Positions 17,088 through 26,130 are shown, numbered from the stretch's first letter. The stretch: DNA of 64,000 nt from Paenibacillus sp. FSL H8-0048 (GCF_038002825.1 NZ_JBBODF010000001.1:1550001-1614000), one strand, 5' to 3'. The notes: a model not told the origin generated them from the sequence alone. Numbers and translations: made by a program.

Positions 17088-18542
17088 ATGAGATTATTTG
17101 AGATTGCAGTCATTGTGGTGATCCTGGCTGTTACAGCAGGAGTAATTGGCCCAAAGAAAAACCGGAGGCTGGATACCCTTATGCTGATGGCTGTCGTTAT
17201 GGCTGTGGTGCTGCATGGGGTGCTGGAGAATTACCGTATCCAGATGGCTCCGGCCTACGCCGCAGCACTCGGGTTGTTAACCATACTGGGATTCAGACTT
17301 ATTAAGCGTGCCCGGACGGGTCAGCCTGAACGGTATGCGAAGCTATGGAAGAGTCTGTTGCTTATACTTGTCCTCCTTCTTTCAGGAGTATCCGTCTATG
17401 CATCCAGACTGCTGCCGATGTTCACCCAACCCGAGCCTACTGGGCAATATGCTATCGGGACGATCGTACGCGAGCTTACCGATGAGCAGCGTAACGAGAC
17501 GCTGAACGCAGAGGAAGACGGCAAACGGAAGCTGATGATTAACGTATGGTATCCAGCCGATCCTGACCAGACTGAGGGTAAGCCTAAGGAGCATTATCCC
17601 TCCGCACTGGGCGAAGCCATTAGTCTTGTATTCGGATTGCCGAAGCAGCTATTCAGCCATGTCACCCATATTCCTACACATGTTACAGATGATGTGCAGC
17701 TCTCAGCACAAGAAGCCAGCTATCCGGTCCTGCTGTTCTCGCCGGGTATTCGCTCCACCAGATTTCAGAGTATGACGATTATCGAAGAATTGGTCAGCCA
17801 CGGCTATATTGTCGTAGGGCTGGATCATCCTTATACCTCAGCCAAGGTCACTTACCCGGACGGCAATTCAGTCTACTACATGCCTGATCCGAAGTTCGAT
17901 ACTTCCGCAGAGCATTACAACTACAATGTGAATGGAATTTCCGTCCGTGCAGCGGACGCCAGCTTTGTGCTGGACATCCTGACCGCTTGGAATGCCCAAG
18001 ACCCGAATGGATTGTTCCAGGGCAGGCTTGATCTCAGCCGTGCAGGGATCTTCGGCCATTCCTATGGCGGGGCGACAACCGCCGAAGCTTTGGCCCAGGA
18101 CAAGCGGTTCAAGGCCGGTGTCAGTCTGGAGGGCGGGTTCTGGGGACAAGTTGCCCATGAAGAGCTGACGCAGCCTTTTATGTACATGATGACCGGAACG
18201 TCTGCGCAGCATCTTGCACATCCCGAAGCCAACACAGATCCCTTGATCTATGAAGAATTTATACCGGATCTAAAGTCAGTCATGAGCCACAGCACCAGGG
18301 ATACCTATTATCTGACGGTGGATCGTTTCATTCACCAGAGTTTTACAGATATAGCCTTGCTGTCGCCTTCCTTATTCGCCAACGGTCTAGATCCGGTGCA
18401 TATTATAGATATAAACAGAACCTATGTCCGGTCATTCTTCGATCAGTATCTGCTAGATGAGCCGCAGACAGTGCTGAACGGTCCGTCGGCCGAATACCCG
18501 GAAGTAATCTTTGACCCGGCATACACGCACAAGAGACCATAG
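17088..18542 (+). CDS. Membrane-anchored alpha/beta hydrolase, PAF-acetylhydrolase-like
   Basis: 484 residues. Three N-terminal hydrophobic segments (about 3-20, 34-50, 85-103) anchor an alpha/beta-hydrolase domain whose nucleophile elbow is GHSYGG at about residue 325; LLFSPGIRS (oxyanion strand) and a C-terminal His region also fit. Closest in style to isoform II PAF acetylhydrolases and related lipases of Firmicutes, so it probably cleaves an ester of a lipid or small molecule outside the membrane. ATG 17088 follows GGAGGTAGGTCAA. A MerR regulator gene follows 35 bases downstream. Confidence 0.8.
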   Translation: MRLFEIAVIVVILAVTAGVIGPKKNRRLDTLMLMAVVMAVVLHGVLENYRIQMAPAYAAALGLLTILGFRLIKRARTGQPERYAKLWKSLLLILVLLLSGVSVYASRLLPMFTQPEPTGQYAIGTIVRELTDEQRNETLNAEEDGKRKLMINVWYPADPDQTEGKPKEHYPSALGEAISLVFGLPKQLFSHVTHIPTHVTDDVQLSAQEASYPVLLFSPGIRSTRFQSMTIIEELVSHGYIVVGLDHPYTSAKVTYPDGNSVYYMPDPKFDTSAEHYNYNVNGISVRAADASFVLDILTAWNAQDPNGLFQGRLDLSRAGIFGHSYGGATTAEALAQDKRFKAGVSLEGGFWGQVAHEELTQPFMYMMTGTSAQHLAHPEANTDPLIYEEFIPDLKSVMSHSTRDTYYLTVDRFIHQSFTDIALLSPSLFANGLDPVHIIDINRTYVRSFFDQYLLDEPQTVLNGPSAEYPEVIFDPAYTHKRP

Positions 18543-18577
18543 CAGAGATAGATATTGAATACAGGAGGGATTACCAG

Positions 18578-18976
18578 GTGAAGAGAATGACCCGTGGCGA
18601 GCTGGCGCGGCAGTCGGGGCTGAGTGCAGCAACCATCCGTTACTATGAGGACAGCGGCATCCTGCCAGCCCCGGAGCGGACCGCGAAGGGATACCGGATC
18701 TACTCTGCTGATGTTCTGGTCAAGCTGAAGTTCATTAAGGATGCCCAGTCCCTGGGTTATTCACTGAGAGAAATCCAGGCGGCGCTTGCCCTGTTCGGCT
18801 CGAAGATGGATGAAGACACCCTGAAGGAACTCGTCCGCGACAAAATCACCGAAATCGACGAAAAGGTTGCCTCCCTGTATGCTATCCAAAGTATGCTGGC
18901 TGGTCTGCTTGAGACCCCGCAGGAGGATATTCAGAATTATCTGCAATCCTTCAAGGTTCCAGATCAGAAACATTGA
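18578..18976 (+). CDS. MerR-family transcriptional regulator
   Basis: 132 residues, GTG start eight bases after GGAGGG. N-terminal winged HTH is clear (MTRGELARQSGLSAATIRYY, then GYRIYSADVLVKLKFI), followed by a dimerisation coiled coil ending around residue 115. No Cys pattern of metal sensors, so it resembles the ligand- or stress-responsive MerR types. Close coupling to the upstream hydrolase gene suggests it controls that gene or itself. Confidence 0.85.
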   Translation: MKRMTRGELARQSGLSAATIRYYEDSGILPAPERTAKGYRIYSADVLVKLKFIKDAQSLGYSLREIQAALALFGSKMDEDTLKELVRDKITEIDEKVASLYAIQSMLAGLLETPQEDIQNYLQSFKVPDQKH

Positions 18977-19005
18977 AGGCAAGCAATCCCTTCTTAGATT
19001 ACAAA

Positions 19006-19050
19006 AAACGGCAGCGTCATTCTGCATACACAGAATACGCTGCCGTTTGT
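19006..19050. terminator. Bidirectional terminator
   Basis: ACGGCAGCGT..ATTCTG with CAGAAT..ACGCTGCCGT, flanked by A-run and T-run, between the convergent MerR and cupin genes. Confidence 0.75.
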
Positions 19051-19066
19051 GTTGTTTGGATTTCTG

Positions 19067-19840
19067 TTATTCGGTTCCAGCCTCATGAACAGCTTGCGGA
19101 GGAGCCTGGACGTATTGCTGCTGGCGGTAGGACTGGGCATACGGTTGAGCATAATAACCGTGCACCGCCATCGGCTGGTAGCCGAAGGATGGCGGAGCCT
19201 GCTGCTGGTGCATGTAAGGCGGCATGTTCGCATTAGCCATCATCGGCGCCATATTGGCAGGAGCGATGTGGGTTCCCTTCATATTCTCGGCTGCCGACTT
19301 CGCAGGAGGACAGCAATCCGCAGGCGGACCAATGAAGGTCTGAGGCTTCACCGGAGCGAGTGCTTCCTTAACCAACGCTTCATTGAGGCAGTAGGTATGT
19401 GCCAGCACATTGGCCGGAGTTAGGCTCAGAAGATCCGAGAAGAGGATAACCTCCGGTGTAGGGGCATTGAAGACCGCCAGCAGATGGGTGCAGTCCATCG
19501 TGGCCACTTCATAATGCCACCAGCCCTGCGGCACATTGGCAACCTGGCCCGGAGTAATCGGAAAATGCAGCAGTTCATTGGTAAACGGGTTAATCAGCGA
19601 CACGACAGCCGCGCCCGAGATACAATACACCAGCTCAGCGGCATTTTGATGATAATGCGGCTCGACCACATTGGATCTGCTGAGATAGATATCGAGCAGC
19701 GAGGTATTCTCCAGGGTGTTCAGATTTTTGATGCCCAGCACATTGATATAATTGCAGTCATCCTTCTTGAATAAGGTGTTGCCGTTCATATCAAACGTAA
19801 ACTGTGTATTGGGCGACGTATAGTCCATATAAGAGGTCAC
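19067..19840 (-). CDS. Cupin protein with Pro/Tyr/Gln-rich C-terminal tail
   Basis: 257 residues, GTG start with AAGGA nine bases ahead. A single cupin barrel covers about residues 35-140: VVEPHYHQNAAELVYCISGA carries the metal-type HxH..E motif, and ANVPQGWWHYEVATMDCTHL the second histidine. The last 80 residues are low-complexity (MAPMMANANMPPYMHQQQAP, QPYAQSYRQQQYVQ), like spore-coat or surface proteins. No signal peptide. Similar to germin/oxalate-decarboxylase-like cupins, but enzymatic activity is not assured; a spore-coat role is plausible only. Confidence 0.75.
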   Translation of the reverse strand: MTSYMDYTSPNTQFTFDMNGNTLFKKDDCNYINVLGIKNLNTLENTSLLDIYLSRSNVVEPHYHQNAAELVYCISGAAVVSLINPFTNELLHFPITPGQVANVPQGWWHYEVATMDCTHLLAVFNAPTPEVILFSDLLSLTPANVLAHTYCLNEALVKEALAPVKPQTFIGPPADCCPPAKSAAENMKGTHIAPANMAPMMANANMPPYMHQQQAPPSFGYQPMAVHGYYAQPYAQSYRQQQYVQAPPQAVHEAGTE

Positions 19841-19993
19841 ACATATCCGTCCTTTCCTCGGGGCCGTTTTTATCGTTCTGGTTACAGGATATGTATCCGC
19901 CCATGCCCAGGTGACGATGAATAGCTCCGCCGCACACTAAAATTGCAGCTTAAGCGGAAATGAATAGCTGGATGGGCGATTAGACAATGGATT

Positions 19994-20033
19994 GGCGGGC
20001 GGACGGGCGGACGGGCGGACGAGCGGACGAGCT
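19994..20033 (+). repeat. 8-bp tandem repeat
   Basis: Four to five copies of GGGCGGAC/GAGCGGAC in a row upstream of the cupin gene. Non-coding; a slippage-prone microsatellite. Confidence 0.6.
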
Positions 20034-20100
20034 GGGCTGGATGGGGCTGCAAACGTAAAAGGAGCAACGTCTCACATCCCCCGCAGCCGCCCTATGCTAT

Positions 20101-20340
20101 TGTATGCGGTTTTCAGCATACATTTTGCCCGGAGTCCCCCTTCCTCCTGAATGTATACTGTTTTCCACATACATTTTGCCCGGAGTCCCCCTTCCTCCTG
20201 AATGTATACTGTTTTCCACATACATTTTAACCAGAGGCCCCGTATCCACCCGAATGTATGCTGTTTTCGGCATACATTTTGCCCGGAGTCCCCCTTCCGC
20301 CCGAATGTATGCTGTTTTCCACATACATTCCAGACTCCTC
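20101..20340 (+). repeat. 51-bp hairpin repeat array A
   Basis: Five units start at 20101, 20152, 20203, 20255 and 20306 (steps 51, 51, 52, 51). Each opens with an imperfect hairpin such as TGTATGC-TGTTTTCG-GCATACA, followed by TTTT and a C-rich segment. The last unit runs into CCAGACTCCTCGTTTACTC, a flank shared with array B. Because 51 is a multiple of three, minus-strand ORFs with a 17-residue repeat appear; they lack ribosome sites. Gap 19841-20443 holds only this, the 8-bp repeat and a terminator. Confidence 0.75.
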
Positions 20341-20390
20341 GTTTACTCTTCGCGCCTCCGCACCCTTTTTCATTCCCGCACAAAATAAAA

Positions 20391-20418
20391 AGACGGCGGG
20401 TAAACACCCTCTCCGTCT
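20391..20418 (-). terminator. Terminator of the DinB gene
   Basis: AGACGG..GGGT stem with ACCC..CCGTCT; on the minus strand followed by TTTTTATTTT, 25 bases after the DinB stop. Confidence 0.75.
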
Positions 20419-20443
20419 GTTCATGGTAAAACAAAGTTATCAC

Positions 20444-20995
20444 TTACCAGCCGCTTCGCCGGATCAATGCTGTAATCTGCGCGATATGATGGCGGCTGTG
20501 CCAGATGTACCTCTCCACTGCAGTATCCAGTGTCATCTCACCAAGACCACCGCTTATGAAGGTCCGGTCATAATCCTCAGGCTGCAAGGATTCCAGTAAG
20601 GCTGCGAATCTGCGGTTAAGCAGTCCGATGAGCTGGAGTGAGGATTCCACCGGCTCGTTGGAAGAATCGCTCAGTTCTGCCCACAGATCCTGTCTGTAGC
20701 TTGGAACGAGCGGCGCTTCCTCCGTCAGCCCCCGCTTGAAGCGGAGGTATGCATACATCCCCGTATCGGCGAGATGGTGCACGACCTGAATCACAGTCCA
20801 GCCGCCCGGCCGGTAAGGGGTCTGCTGCTGTTCAACCGTTAACGGCTCTACTGCTGCCCGCAGCTCCTCTGCCAACTGCCTAAAGACGGCAACGGATGCT
20901 TCCCGCACTTCTGCTGTCCGGTTCCCCTTAGCGGCGAATCTTCCAATCGGGTATTTTAACAACTCCAGTTCCTGCTCTTCCACATTGTCGTTCAT
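20444..20995 (-). CDS. DinB-superfamily protein, YfiT/BstA type
   Basis: 183 residues. LKYPIGRFAAKG at the start, TPYRPGGWTVIQVVHHLADT, and WHSRHHIAQITALI near the end match the YfiT group of the DinB fold, whose three histidines bind a metal; in Bacilli related proteins act as bacillithiol S-transferases. Here the role is inferred. ATG 20995 has AAAGGAG upstream, while the ATG at 21025 overlaps the end of the HAD gene without a ribosome site. Last gene of a GH9-HAD-DinB strand run. Confidence 0.85.
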   Translation of the reverse strand: MNDNVEEQELELLKYPIGRFAAKGNRTAEVREASVAVFRQLAEELRAAVEPLTVEQQQTPYRPGGWTVIQVVHHLADTGMYAYLRFKRGLTEEAPLVPSYRQDLWAELSDSSNEPVESSLQLIGLLNRRFAALLESLQPEDYDRTFISGGLGEMTLDTAVERYIWHSRHHIAQITALIRRSGW

Positions 20996-21014
20996 TTCGC
21001 TCACAGCTCCTTTG

Positions 21015-21701
21015 TTATTGTTCATTGGATATCAGCCCATGGGCCTCTTCCAGTGTTCCCGCTGTAACATCAGGCTTGACTTCAAGCTCCCAGGACTGAC
21101 CGTTCCGGTTGAGCCAACAGGACTTGATTCCGGCTCTGGCTGCTCCGAGGATATCTGACGCCGAGTCTCCAATATGGATAATTTGCTCCGGCTCCACCCC
21201 ATAATGAGCTATCACCTCAGTGAACATACGGTTATGCGTGTCATTCTTATAAGACTGATAAGTCTCCGAGGTGAACAGCGATATAGGATAATTCCGGTAG
21301 AACTCAGGGAGCATAAGATCATCTGTATCACTTACAATACATACCTGATAATCCCGGCATATGCGGTGTAAGAAGGCCTCAGTGTCATCATACATTTCCG
21401 ACAGCCTGTGCTGGGTAAAGAGGTTATCCACTGCCCGCTCGCAATCGTAATCCAAGCCGGACTCCTGGAATACGTCCTGAAATCCTCTGTAATAGATCTC
21501 CCTGCTGCTGATAAAAGTACCCGCCTCCCGGGCTTCGCAGGCTGCGGCATAATAACGGCTCAGCAATTGCTTACCGAGCTGCAGTGCCTTTTCTTCACTG
21601 AACTTCTGCTGGAGAATCGGCCTCCAGACTTCTGCCCGCCTGCTCTCAATATTCACCAGGGTCTGGAACATATCCAGACTAATCACTTTGAATGACTGCA
21701 T
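21015..21701 (-). CDS. HAD-superfamily hydrolase
   Basis: 228 residues with AAGGAG ahead of the ATG. Motif I is SLDMFQTLV (nucleophile Asp10, with Phe instead of a second Asp at +2, as in dehalogenase-like members), motif II VSDTDD, motif IV IIHIGDSASDILGAARAGIK. Subfamily I cap of helices. Likely a small-molecule phosphatase. Starts 20 bases after the GH9 stop and overlaps the extended DinB frame, so the three genes form one transcript. Confidence 0.8.
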   Translation of the reverse strand: MQSFKVISLDMFQTLVNIESRRAEVWRPILQQKFSEEKALQLGKQLLSRYYAAACEAREAGTFISSREIYYRGFQDVFQESGLDYDCERAVDNLFTQHRLSEMYDDTEAFLHRICRDYQVCIVSDTDDLMLPEFYRNYPISLFTSETYQSYKNDTHNRMFTEVIAHYGVEPEQIIHIGDSASDILGAARAGIKSCWLNRNGQSWELEVKPDVTAGTLEEAHGLISNEQ

Positions 21702-21721
21702 GGGCCCGTCTCCTTAACTGA

Positions 21722-23347
21722 TCAGCAATTGAATCTCGCCGTCACGAACAATGCCGGTGAATTCCAGTAGATCGTCACCTCATTCGTGGAATAACTGTCC
21801 TCGTGATCTGCGTAGCACTGGGCTGCGGGTTTGCGCCGCAAATGCTTCTTCACATATTTATCATGCAGCCCCCGGTCCGGACCGCCAACCACCAGGCCCG
21901 GAACCGGCTCAAGCACATGATCGCCTACAGACGGGCGGTGATGGGGATGCATGACCGCATGTTCGCCGAAGCCGCTCACATAGCTGATCCCCAGCACATT
22001 GCGGCCCAGCAAGTAATGCAGGTGATCTAGAGCACAAGCTGCATATTCCTGTACCCCGCTGAAATGTTCCGCTGCCAGCAGCAGCATGGCATGGTTCATG
22101 ACCAGCATATTGCTGCCCCAGATATAATCCTGCTCCAGCAGCGAGATTCTGTAGCCGTCATGACGGCTCTGCCGCAGCAGGCGGTCTGCTTCTGCCAGCA
22201 AGCCCTCCCTAAGCTCTGCATAGAGAGATGGCTCCGTGCCTGCTTCCCCTATGAGCAGATAAGCCAGTGTGCCATAGCCGCCCATATCCCCCCAGCCGAA
22301 GCTGTATTTGGGGAACGGCAGCTTGGCAAGCTCAAGAGCTGCACTATGGAACTGTTCATCTCCCGTCGTGCGGAATAGCTCCGCCGCTGCCCAGAAGCGC
22401 TCGTCACTGTCTACCTTATCGCCATATTCCCCCGTGGTAATCCCGCGCGGATTGGTGAAGCCCGGCACATGCGGATGCACAGTCAGCCAGCTCCAGGCAG
22501 CCCGCGCGGCTTCCAGGCACCGCGCCGCATATGCTTCATCGAACGGCTTGTAGATCCGCGCCGCCATAGCCATCACACCGGCGAAATCCCCGGTAGCAGC
22601 CGCAGAGACCGGCGAGAAATACAGCTCCGCCGTATCCTCCTCCGGCATCACATCAAGGCCGGGGAAATGCGCTGTGGTCAGCTTGTGGTAGACCCCGCCG
22701 CTGCCGGACTCTTGCATTTTGAATAGCCAGTCCAGCTCAACAGTGCATTCCAGCAGGACATCCGGCAGGCTGCCGTCACTCTCTGGAAGTGTATGTACAC
22801 CAGCAAACGCCGCAGGATACAGCTCCCAGGCCAGAAGAAGATCCGCTACGGCCTTCGCACCAGGCCCGGAGTATTTTCCATAGTCTCCTGCATCATGCCA
22901 TCCTCCGCTGCTGTCCAGTCTCAACCCGGGCTGGCCGATGACTGTACCTTCTGCCAGATGGCAGGCCTTATGCCCCCAGGCTCCCGCATACTCTCCTTCA
23001 AGTTCCAGGCCGCAGCGGTAGTAATAGAAGGCTTTCAGCAATCCCCGCTGCAGCTCCTGATACGGCTTGTCTGCAACAACAAATGCAGCGGAGTGTTCCC
23101 CCTCCGCCCCCTCGATCCGGTACTTCCCGGGTAAGGTAAGCGCCGAGAAATCTCCGCTGCGCACACGGCAGCCGCTGGGCTTATCCTTAATATTAGCCCC
23201 CGTCTGTCCGGTGAATACCACATCCCCACTTCCTGTGTCAATTATATGGTAACGCAGGGTGTTCCCGGAGAACAGAGCCAGCTTATCTCCTCCGCTTGAA
23301 TAACCCGCCTGGTTCACTGCAATGGTACAAAGACGCTTGTCACTCAT
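21722..23347 (-). CDS. Glycoside hydrolase family 9 (endoglucanase/exoglucosaminidase-like), cytoplasmic
   Basis: 541 residues. An N-terminal Ig-like CelD_N domain (VNQAGYSSGGDKLALFSG) precedes the GH9 (alpha/alpha)6 barrel: GGWHDAGDYGKY with catalytic base pair Asp152/Asp155, MHPHHRPSVGD, and DHEDSYSTNEVTIYWNSP containing the general acid Glu. Two-domain theme like family 9 cellulases, but no signal peptide, so it probably acts on imported beta-glucan oligomers or related glycans. GGGAG lies about ten bases before ATG. First gene of a three-gene run with HAD and DinB genes. Confidence 0.88.
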   Translation of the reverse strand: MSDKRLCTIAVNQAGYSSGGDKLALFSGNTLRYHIIDTGSGDVVFTGQTGANIKDKPSGCRVRSGDFSALTLPGKYRIEGAEGEHSAAFVVADKPYQELQRGLLKAFYYYRCGLELEGEYAGAWGHKACHLAEGTVIGQPGLRLDSSGGWHDAGDYGKYSGPGAKAVADLLLAWELYPAAFAGVHTLPESDGSLPDVLLECTVELDWLFKMQESGSGGVYHKLTTAHFPGLDVMPEEDTAELYFSPVSAAATGDFAGVMAMAARIYKPFDEAYAARCLEAARAAWSWLTVHPHVPGFTNPRGITTGEYGDKVDSDERFWAAAELFRTTGDEQFHSAALELAKLPFPKYSFGWGDMGGYGTLAYLLIGEAGTEPSLYAELREGLLAEADRLLRQSRHDGYRISLLEQDYIWGSNMLVMNHAMLLLAAEHFSGVQEYAACALDHLHYLLGRNVLGISYVSGFGEHAVMHPHHRPSVGDHVLEPVPGLVVGGPDRGLHDKYVKKHLRRKPAAQCYADHEDSYSTNEVTIYWNSPALFVTARFNC

Positions 23348-23405
23348 CCTGTAGTCGCTCCCTTGATAACTCCTGTATGTATATGTCTTTCTGTCAAAGC
23401 ATCCT

Positions 23406-24146
23406 CTATTCCTTCAACAGCTTAACAAAGTTATCAGGCAGACTGAACTGCTGATTGTTAAGGATCATATCCCGCAACTCGGAGAATGGATCTTCGTCCT
23501 CCTGCGAATCCTTGATTTCCTTAATTTCACGGTGCAGCCGCTCCATCTGCAGATCGAGTTCATACGCCTTGTCAGCCGCATTCTTAAGTTCACGGGTCAA
23601 GTTCTCTGGAACCGCCTGGCTGTATTTATAGAAAATTTTATGCTCCAGACTGGCCCAGAAATCCATAGCTATCGTGCGGATCTGTACCTCAACACAGACA
23701 TGCTCCTGACAGTCCGACATGAATACGGGAACCTCGATCAGCAGATGCAGACTCTGATAACCGTTCGGCTTCGGGTTTTTAATATAATCCTTCACCTCAA
23801 GCACCTTGAGATCGTCCTGCTTCTGCAGCATGGCGCTAACCTGATAAATATCTGAAATGAACGAACAGGTGATCCGCAGCCCGGCGATATCCTTGATACT
23901 GGCTCTGATCTGCGGGAGGGACAGCTCACTGTTCTTGCGCAGCATTTTCTTCATAATGCTCTCCGGGGATTTGATCCGGGACTTGGTATGCTCAATCGGA
24001 CTATAGTCGTGAAGAAGCTGGAATTCCTCTTTCAGAATATCAATCTTGGTCTCCATCTCGGCAAGAGCGAATTTGTAAATCATCATAAAGCGGGTAAGCT
24101 CGTATTTGAGCTGCTTCAATTTCTCTAACTGGTTGTCGGTATGCAT
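23406..24146 (-). CDS. Small alarmone synthetase (RelA/SpoT synthetase domain only, YjbM/RelQ type)
   Basis: 246 residues making (p)ppGpp from ATP and GDP/GTP. The synthetase domain has KSPESIMKKMLRK, DIAGLRITCSFISDIYQV, NPKPNGYQSLHLLIEVPV (G-loop tyrosine) and VEVQIRTIAMDFWASLEHKI; no HD hydrolase, TGS or ACT parts, as in RelQ/YjbM. ATG 24146 is placed eight bases after GGAG; the ATG two codons earlier is too close. A nested inverted repeat lies in the leader 160 bases upstream. Cytoplasmic stress signalling. Confidence 0.9.
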   Translation of the reverse strand: MHTDNQLEKLKQLKYELTRFMMIYKFALAEMETKIDILKEEFQLLHDYSPIEHTKSRIKSPESIMKKMLRKNSELSLPQIRASIKDIAGLRITCSFISDIYQVSAMLQKQDDLKVLEVKDYIKNPKPNGYQSLHLLIEVPVFMSDCQEHVCVEVQIRTIAMDFWASLEHKIFYKYSQAVPENLTRELKNAADKAYELDLQMERLHREIKEIKDSQEDEDPFSELRDMILNNQQFSLPDNFVKLLKE

Positions 24147-24305
24147 CTTCATTTCTCCTTTATGCTGCTGTACAATGACTAGAATCACTATGCAACTCTT
24201 CCATCTCTCATTAATCATAGCCAATCTATGGCGTGAATACAAACCTTCCTCCGGTCACCTGGGTTCCTGCGCGCAACCTCCTTTCTTCTCTCTGCATACC
24301 AAGTG

Positions 24306-24344
24306 GAAACGGCATTGCCGTCCTTTTAAGGACGGTACCGTTTC
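24306..24344. repeat. Nested inverted repeat before the alarmone synthetase
   Basis: Outer arms GAAACGG/CCGTTTC (24306-24312, 24338-24344) enclose a perfect CCGTCC-TTTTAA-GGACGG palindrome (24318-24335). In the 335-base gap 24147-24481 the only other feature seen is the HD-GYP terminator. Confidence 0.55.
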
Positions 24345-24399
24345 AGCGAGAAATAGAAGGATAAGTTATCGTGTGCAACATATAACTTCTTATATTTGA

Positions 24400-24436
24400 A
24401 AAAAAGCCAAACTGTCCAGAAGGACAGTCCGGCCGT
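24400..24436 (-). terminator. Terminator of the HD-GYP gene
   Basis: GGCCGGACTGTCC-ttct-GGACAGTTTGGC then seven Ts on the minus strand. Confidence 0.85.
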
Positions 24437-24481
24437 TCATTAGAAGAGGACGCTGCGGACAGTGTCTCTTCATCCGGTTAT

Positions 24482-25516
24482 TCAGTTCACCACTTCATCG
24501 ATGGACAGGCTGCGTTCACGCGACAAGTCGCGGAAGCCCTCGCCCACTTTTACCAGCGGCTTAAAGAGGTCCAGCGGGTTATTCATGACGATCATGCCCA
24601 CTTCGCCGTTGCTGAGCTGTACATTCTTGCCCACAAAGCTCGGCAGTAAATGTCCGGTCAATGCCTGCACTACCGTCTCGTTCAGCTTGCCGAAGCCCAT
24701 CTCATGCACCTTGCGCAGCACCGTAACCAGCCCCTGCTTGGGACGGTTCGCAGTAGAAGTGGTCAGCGACATATAGATGTTGGCTACCGAAACAATCTGG
24801 GCGTACGGATGAATCTCTTTTTTGAGCAGCTGATTCGGATAGCCTGAGCCATCCTCGTACTCATGATGCTGGAGAGCTACCAGCGCGGTAACCTCGTCCA
24901 TTTTGGAGCCGCGGATCAGATCATAACCATAGAAGGTATGGCGTGCCAGCTCCTCCTTCTCGGAGTCCGTCAGCAGACCCTGCTTGTTCAGGATCGACAG
25001 GGGCACCTGGCTTTTGCCGATGTCATGCAGATAGCCCGCACGGCTGATCTGGTAACGCTCCTCCTTGGAGTAACCCATCCACGCAGCAATATAATAGGAT
25101 AATAAGCCCACCTGTAATGAGTGGTGATATGTATCGATGTCATCCCGGTCAAGCAGAAGGAGCAGGGAGACAACATCCTTTTGACCTTCTAAGGTCTCCA
25201 GAAGCGGCTTCAGTGTATCATCGACTGCAGACTGCGAGAAGCTGCCCTTCGTCAAGGCTTCCAGAAAAATCGCTTCATAATTCAAAATAGCGAGATCAAA
25301 ATCATCATGCAGCCCGTGGCTGGGTGCAGGTTCCTCACCCGTATGCAGCCCGCTGCGCGGCTCGATATCGACATAATCAATTTTGTGCCGGATCAGGATA
25401 CTAATCTCTTCCCGCTCCACACGCGTCCCCTTGGGGAGAACGTGCAGCCCTACACCATTGAAAGTGTCTGCCATGAGACAATCACCGTGCTTCAGATCCG
25501 TGACATGTACTTTCAA
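24482..25516 (-). CDS. HD-GYP domain phosphodiesterase-like protein
   Basis: 344 residues. The central HD-GYP domain reads THHSLQVGLLSYYIA, GYLHDIGKSQVP and QHHEYEDGSGYP, metal-binding signatures of cyclic-di-GMP phosphodiesterases or related HD hydrolases; a strict GYP is present as GSGYP. Flanking N-terminal 100 residues are a degenerate regulatory part. TTG 25516 (MKVHVTDLKHGD) is chosen because AAGGGG is nine bases ahead; the frame is open to 25624 without a site. No membrane segment. Confidence 0.85.
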   Translation of the reverse strand: MKVHVTDLKHGDCLMADTFNGVGLHVLPKGTRVEREEISILIRHKIDYVDIEPRSGLHTGEEPAPSHGLHDDFDLAILNYEAIFLEALTKGSFSQSAVDDTLKPLLETLEGQKDVVSLLLLLDRDDIDTYHHSLQVGLLSYYIAAWMGYSKEERYQISRAGYLHDIGKSQVPLSILNKQGLLTDSEKEELARHTFYGYDLIRGSKMDEVTALVALQHHEYEDGSGYPNQLLKKEIHPYAQIVSVANIYMSLTTSTANRPKQGLVTVLRKVHEMGFGKLNETVVQALTGHLLPSFVGKNVQLSNGEVGMIVMNNPLDLFKPLVKVGEGFRDLSRERSLSIDEVVN

Positions 25517-25671
25517 GTACCAGCACCCCTTTTGTATGATTAGGAATATTCCGTTATGCTCCACTTGATCATAGTCAACAGACGGTAAAGTAACAATCCG
25601 GTGAAAGTCACAAACTCCAAACAATCTAGTTCTATAGAATCCCTGTCTTTAGACGCCTTTCCAAATTCTGT

Positions 25672-26130
25672 TCAGAACCATCTGACAAATCTCTTGTATT
25701 TTATCCTAATTTCATTCTCTTCTGCCCAGTACATTAGTCTCTTCCTTACCGCTACCGTGTCTTCTGTGAACCTGAAGCAGAGATTAACCGGGACAATCCG
25801 TTTGCCTGCAGGCAATATTCCTACTATCGGACCATCTATGTAAATGACCTTAATCCCTGACGCGGATATGCGTTCTTTGCGAATAATAAGCGAATCCGTC
25901 TCCCACTGAAGAAGGCCTTCTTTCCGCAGCGCGTTGATAATAATGAAGAGGCAGGCTGCGATGCTTAGTCCAATCCATACCAGTCTGATGTTGTATAAAT
26001 AGAAATGTCTATCCGGATCGAGGTTAGGGGGCAGTGTTAGAATAATTATGGGAATTAGCACACCTATCAAGACTCTAAAAGGGTTAGGCGCTTTGATCCG
26101 GTCGGTTATGGCCAGGAAATCTCCGGTCAA
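25672..26130 (-). CDS. Membrane protein with PH-like C-terminal domain
   Basis: About 152 residues. Two adjacent membrane helices (about 18-38 and 48-68) are followed by a soluble beta-rich domain (DSLIIRKERISASGIKVIYI, IVPVNLCFRF) resembling bacterial PH-like domains in YdbT/YcxB-type proteins. TTG 26130 has GGAGG nine bases upstream; TTGs at 26139 and 26154 are badly spaced. Function unknown. Confidence 0.55.
   Translation of the reverse strand: MTGDFLAITDRIKAPNPFRVLIGVLIPIIILTLPPNLDPDRHFYLYNIRLVWIGLSIAACLFIIINALRKEGLLQWETDSLIIRKERISASGIKVIYIDGPIVGILPAGKRIVPVNLCFRFTEDTVAVRKRLMYWAEENEIRIKYKRFVRWF

Noticed and set aside
20072..20443. ORFs with a repeated 17-residue peptide over array A
   Set aside because: 51 bp is a multiple of three, so any frame without stop in one unit stays open in all. 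No ribosome site exists, several frames are open at once, and the conserved part is the DNA hairpin.
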